From the IMG/VR virus record IMGVR_UViG_3300046331_000690, positions 1 through 56,120 of that record: a stretch of DNA of 56,120 nucleotides. One strand, 5' to 3'. Positions 56,051-56,120 of the stretch are shown here, in pieces; positions within the stretch are counted from its first letter, which is position 1, and the number at the start of each line of letters is the position of its first letter. This DNA comes from a virus. Under the pieces are notes generated by a model, which saw only the letters and a list, made by a program, of their open reading frames with translations, did no database searches and was not told the origin of the DNA. Made by a program: the position numbers and the translations under genes.

Positions 56051-56120
56051 CACCGATATTTTCTTAAGCCATGAATTTGAATTACCGGCTAAAGAACATG
56101 ATAAGAGCTTTGAGTATAAC
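56025..56120 (+). CDS. 5' part of a small phage protein, cut by the window edge
   Basis: ATG 56025 opens a frame of 32 codons (MARIQLVTNTDIFLSHEFEL and on) to the last base, which completes a codon. It would continue in phase into bases 1-117 if the sequence is circular, giving a 70-residue protein. The family is unknown. Confidence 0.6.
   Translation, partial: MARIQLVTNTDIFLSHEFELPAKEHDKSFEYN

Noticed and set aside
1-56120. CRISPR array
   Set aside because: No regularly spaced short direct repeats with unique spacers; the cassette sites are long palindromes with genes between them.

Overview
The window reads as one temperate, tailed (siphovirus-like) phage genome of a Bacteroidetes host, probably near the Chitinophagaceae. 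The reasons are low GC, A-rich leaders with no Shine-Dalgarno sites, promoters of the TTTG / TAnnTTTG type, Bacteroidetes-style signal peptides and lipoboxes, and a full set of packaging, head, tail, lysis, lysogeny, recombination and replication genes. The last reading frame (56025-56120) joins in phase with the first (1-117) to give a 70-residue protein, and attP is intact. Both points suggest a circular, non-integrated phage genome opened at an arbitrary base.

Layout. 1-6040: an integron-like array of seven gene cassettes separated by long imperfect palindromes (sites A-G) that behave like attC sites. Each cassette begins with bases complementary to the bases at its own end, and these pairs differ between cassettes while still matching within each one. 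Cargo: a Cys-rich protein, a C5 cytosine methyltransferase, a second methylase-like protein with two small partners, a metallophosphatase and several unknowns. A tyrosine recombinase (6041-6922) follows directly. 6924-10792: PD-(D/E)XK nuclease, ParB-like protein, another C5 methyltransferase, small and large terminase. 10793-26190: a late promoter, then tail fibre, esterase, tail chaperones with a likely -1 frameshift, tape measure, tail tip proteins, a glycosyltransferase and the portal. 26279-34294: minor head protein fused to a metallopeptidase, a minus-strand four-gene island, a second late promoter of the same design, tRNA-Met(CAT), scaffold, capsid, connectors and tail tube with a -1 extension. 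34297-40735: terminator, secreted or surface fibres and a beta-helix spike, then holin candidates, a single-protein spanin and a GH19 endolysin. 40983-44253 (minus): integrase, attP in a tRNA-Met 3' half, a Cro/CI-like regulator, an outer-membrane barrel and a LexA-like repressor. 44329-51702: early promoter and operator, then early genes including HNH, RecT, RecE-like exonuclease, NinB-like, two proteins with sliding-clamp motifs, YopX and DUF4406. 51703-56120: a structured RNA or attenuator, a SNF2 helicase interrupted by an intein, a replication initiator with iterons, and further replication-region genes.

Three features stand out. First, a phage-borne integron-like cassette system with its own recombinase, separate from the phage integrase. 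Second, an intein in the DExH box of the helicase whose middle is read in another frame as a zinc-finger, Vsr-like (EDxHD) homing endonuclease. Third, an RNA of about 86 nt before the helicase with two hairpins whose loops are complementary over 8 bases.
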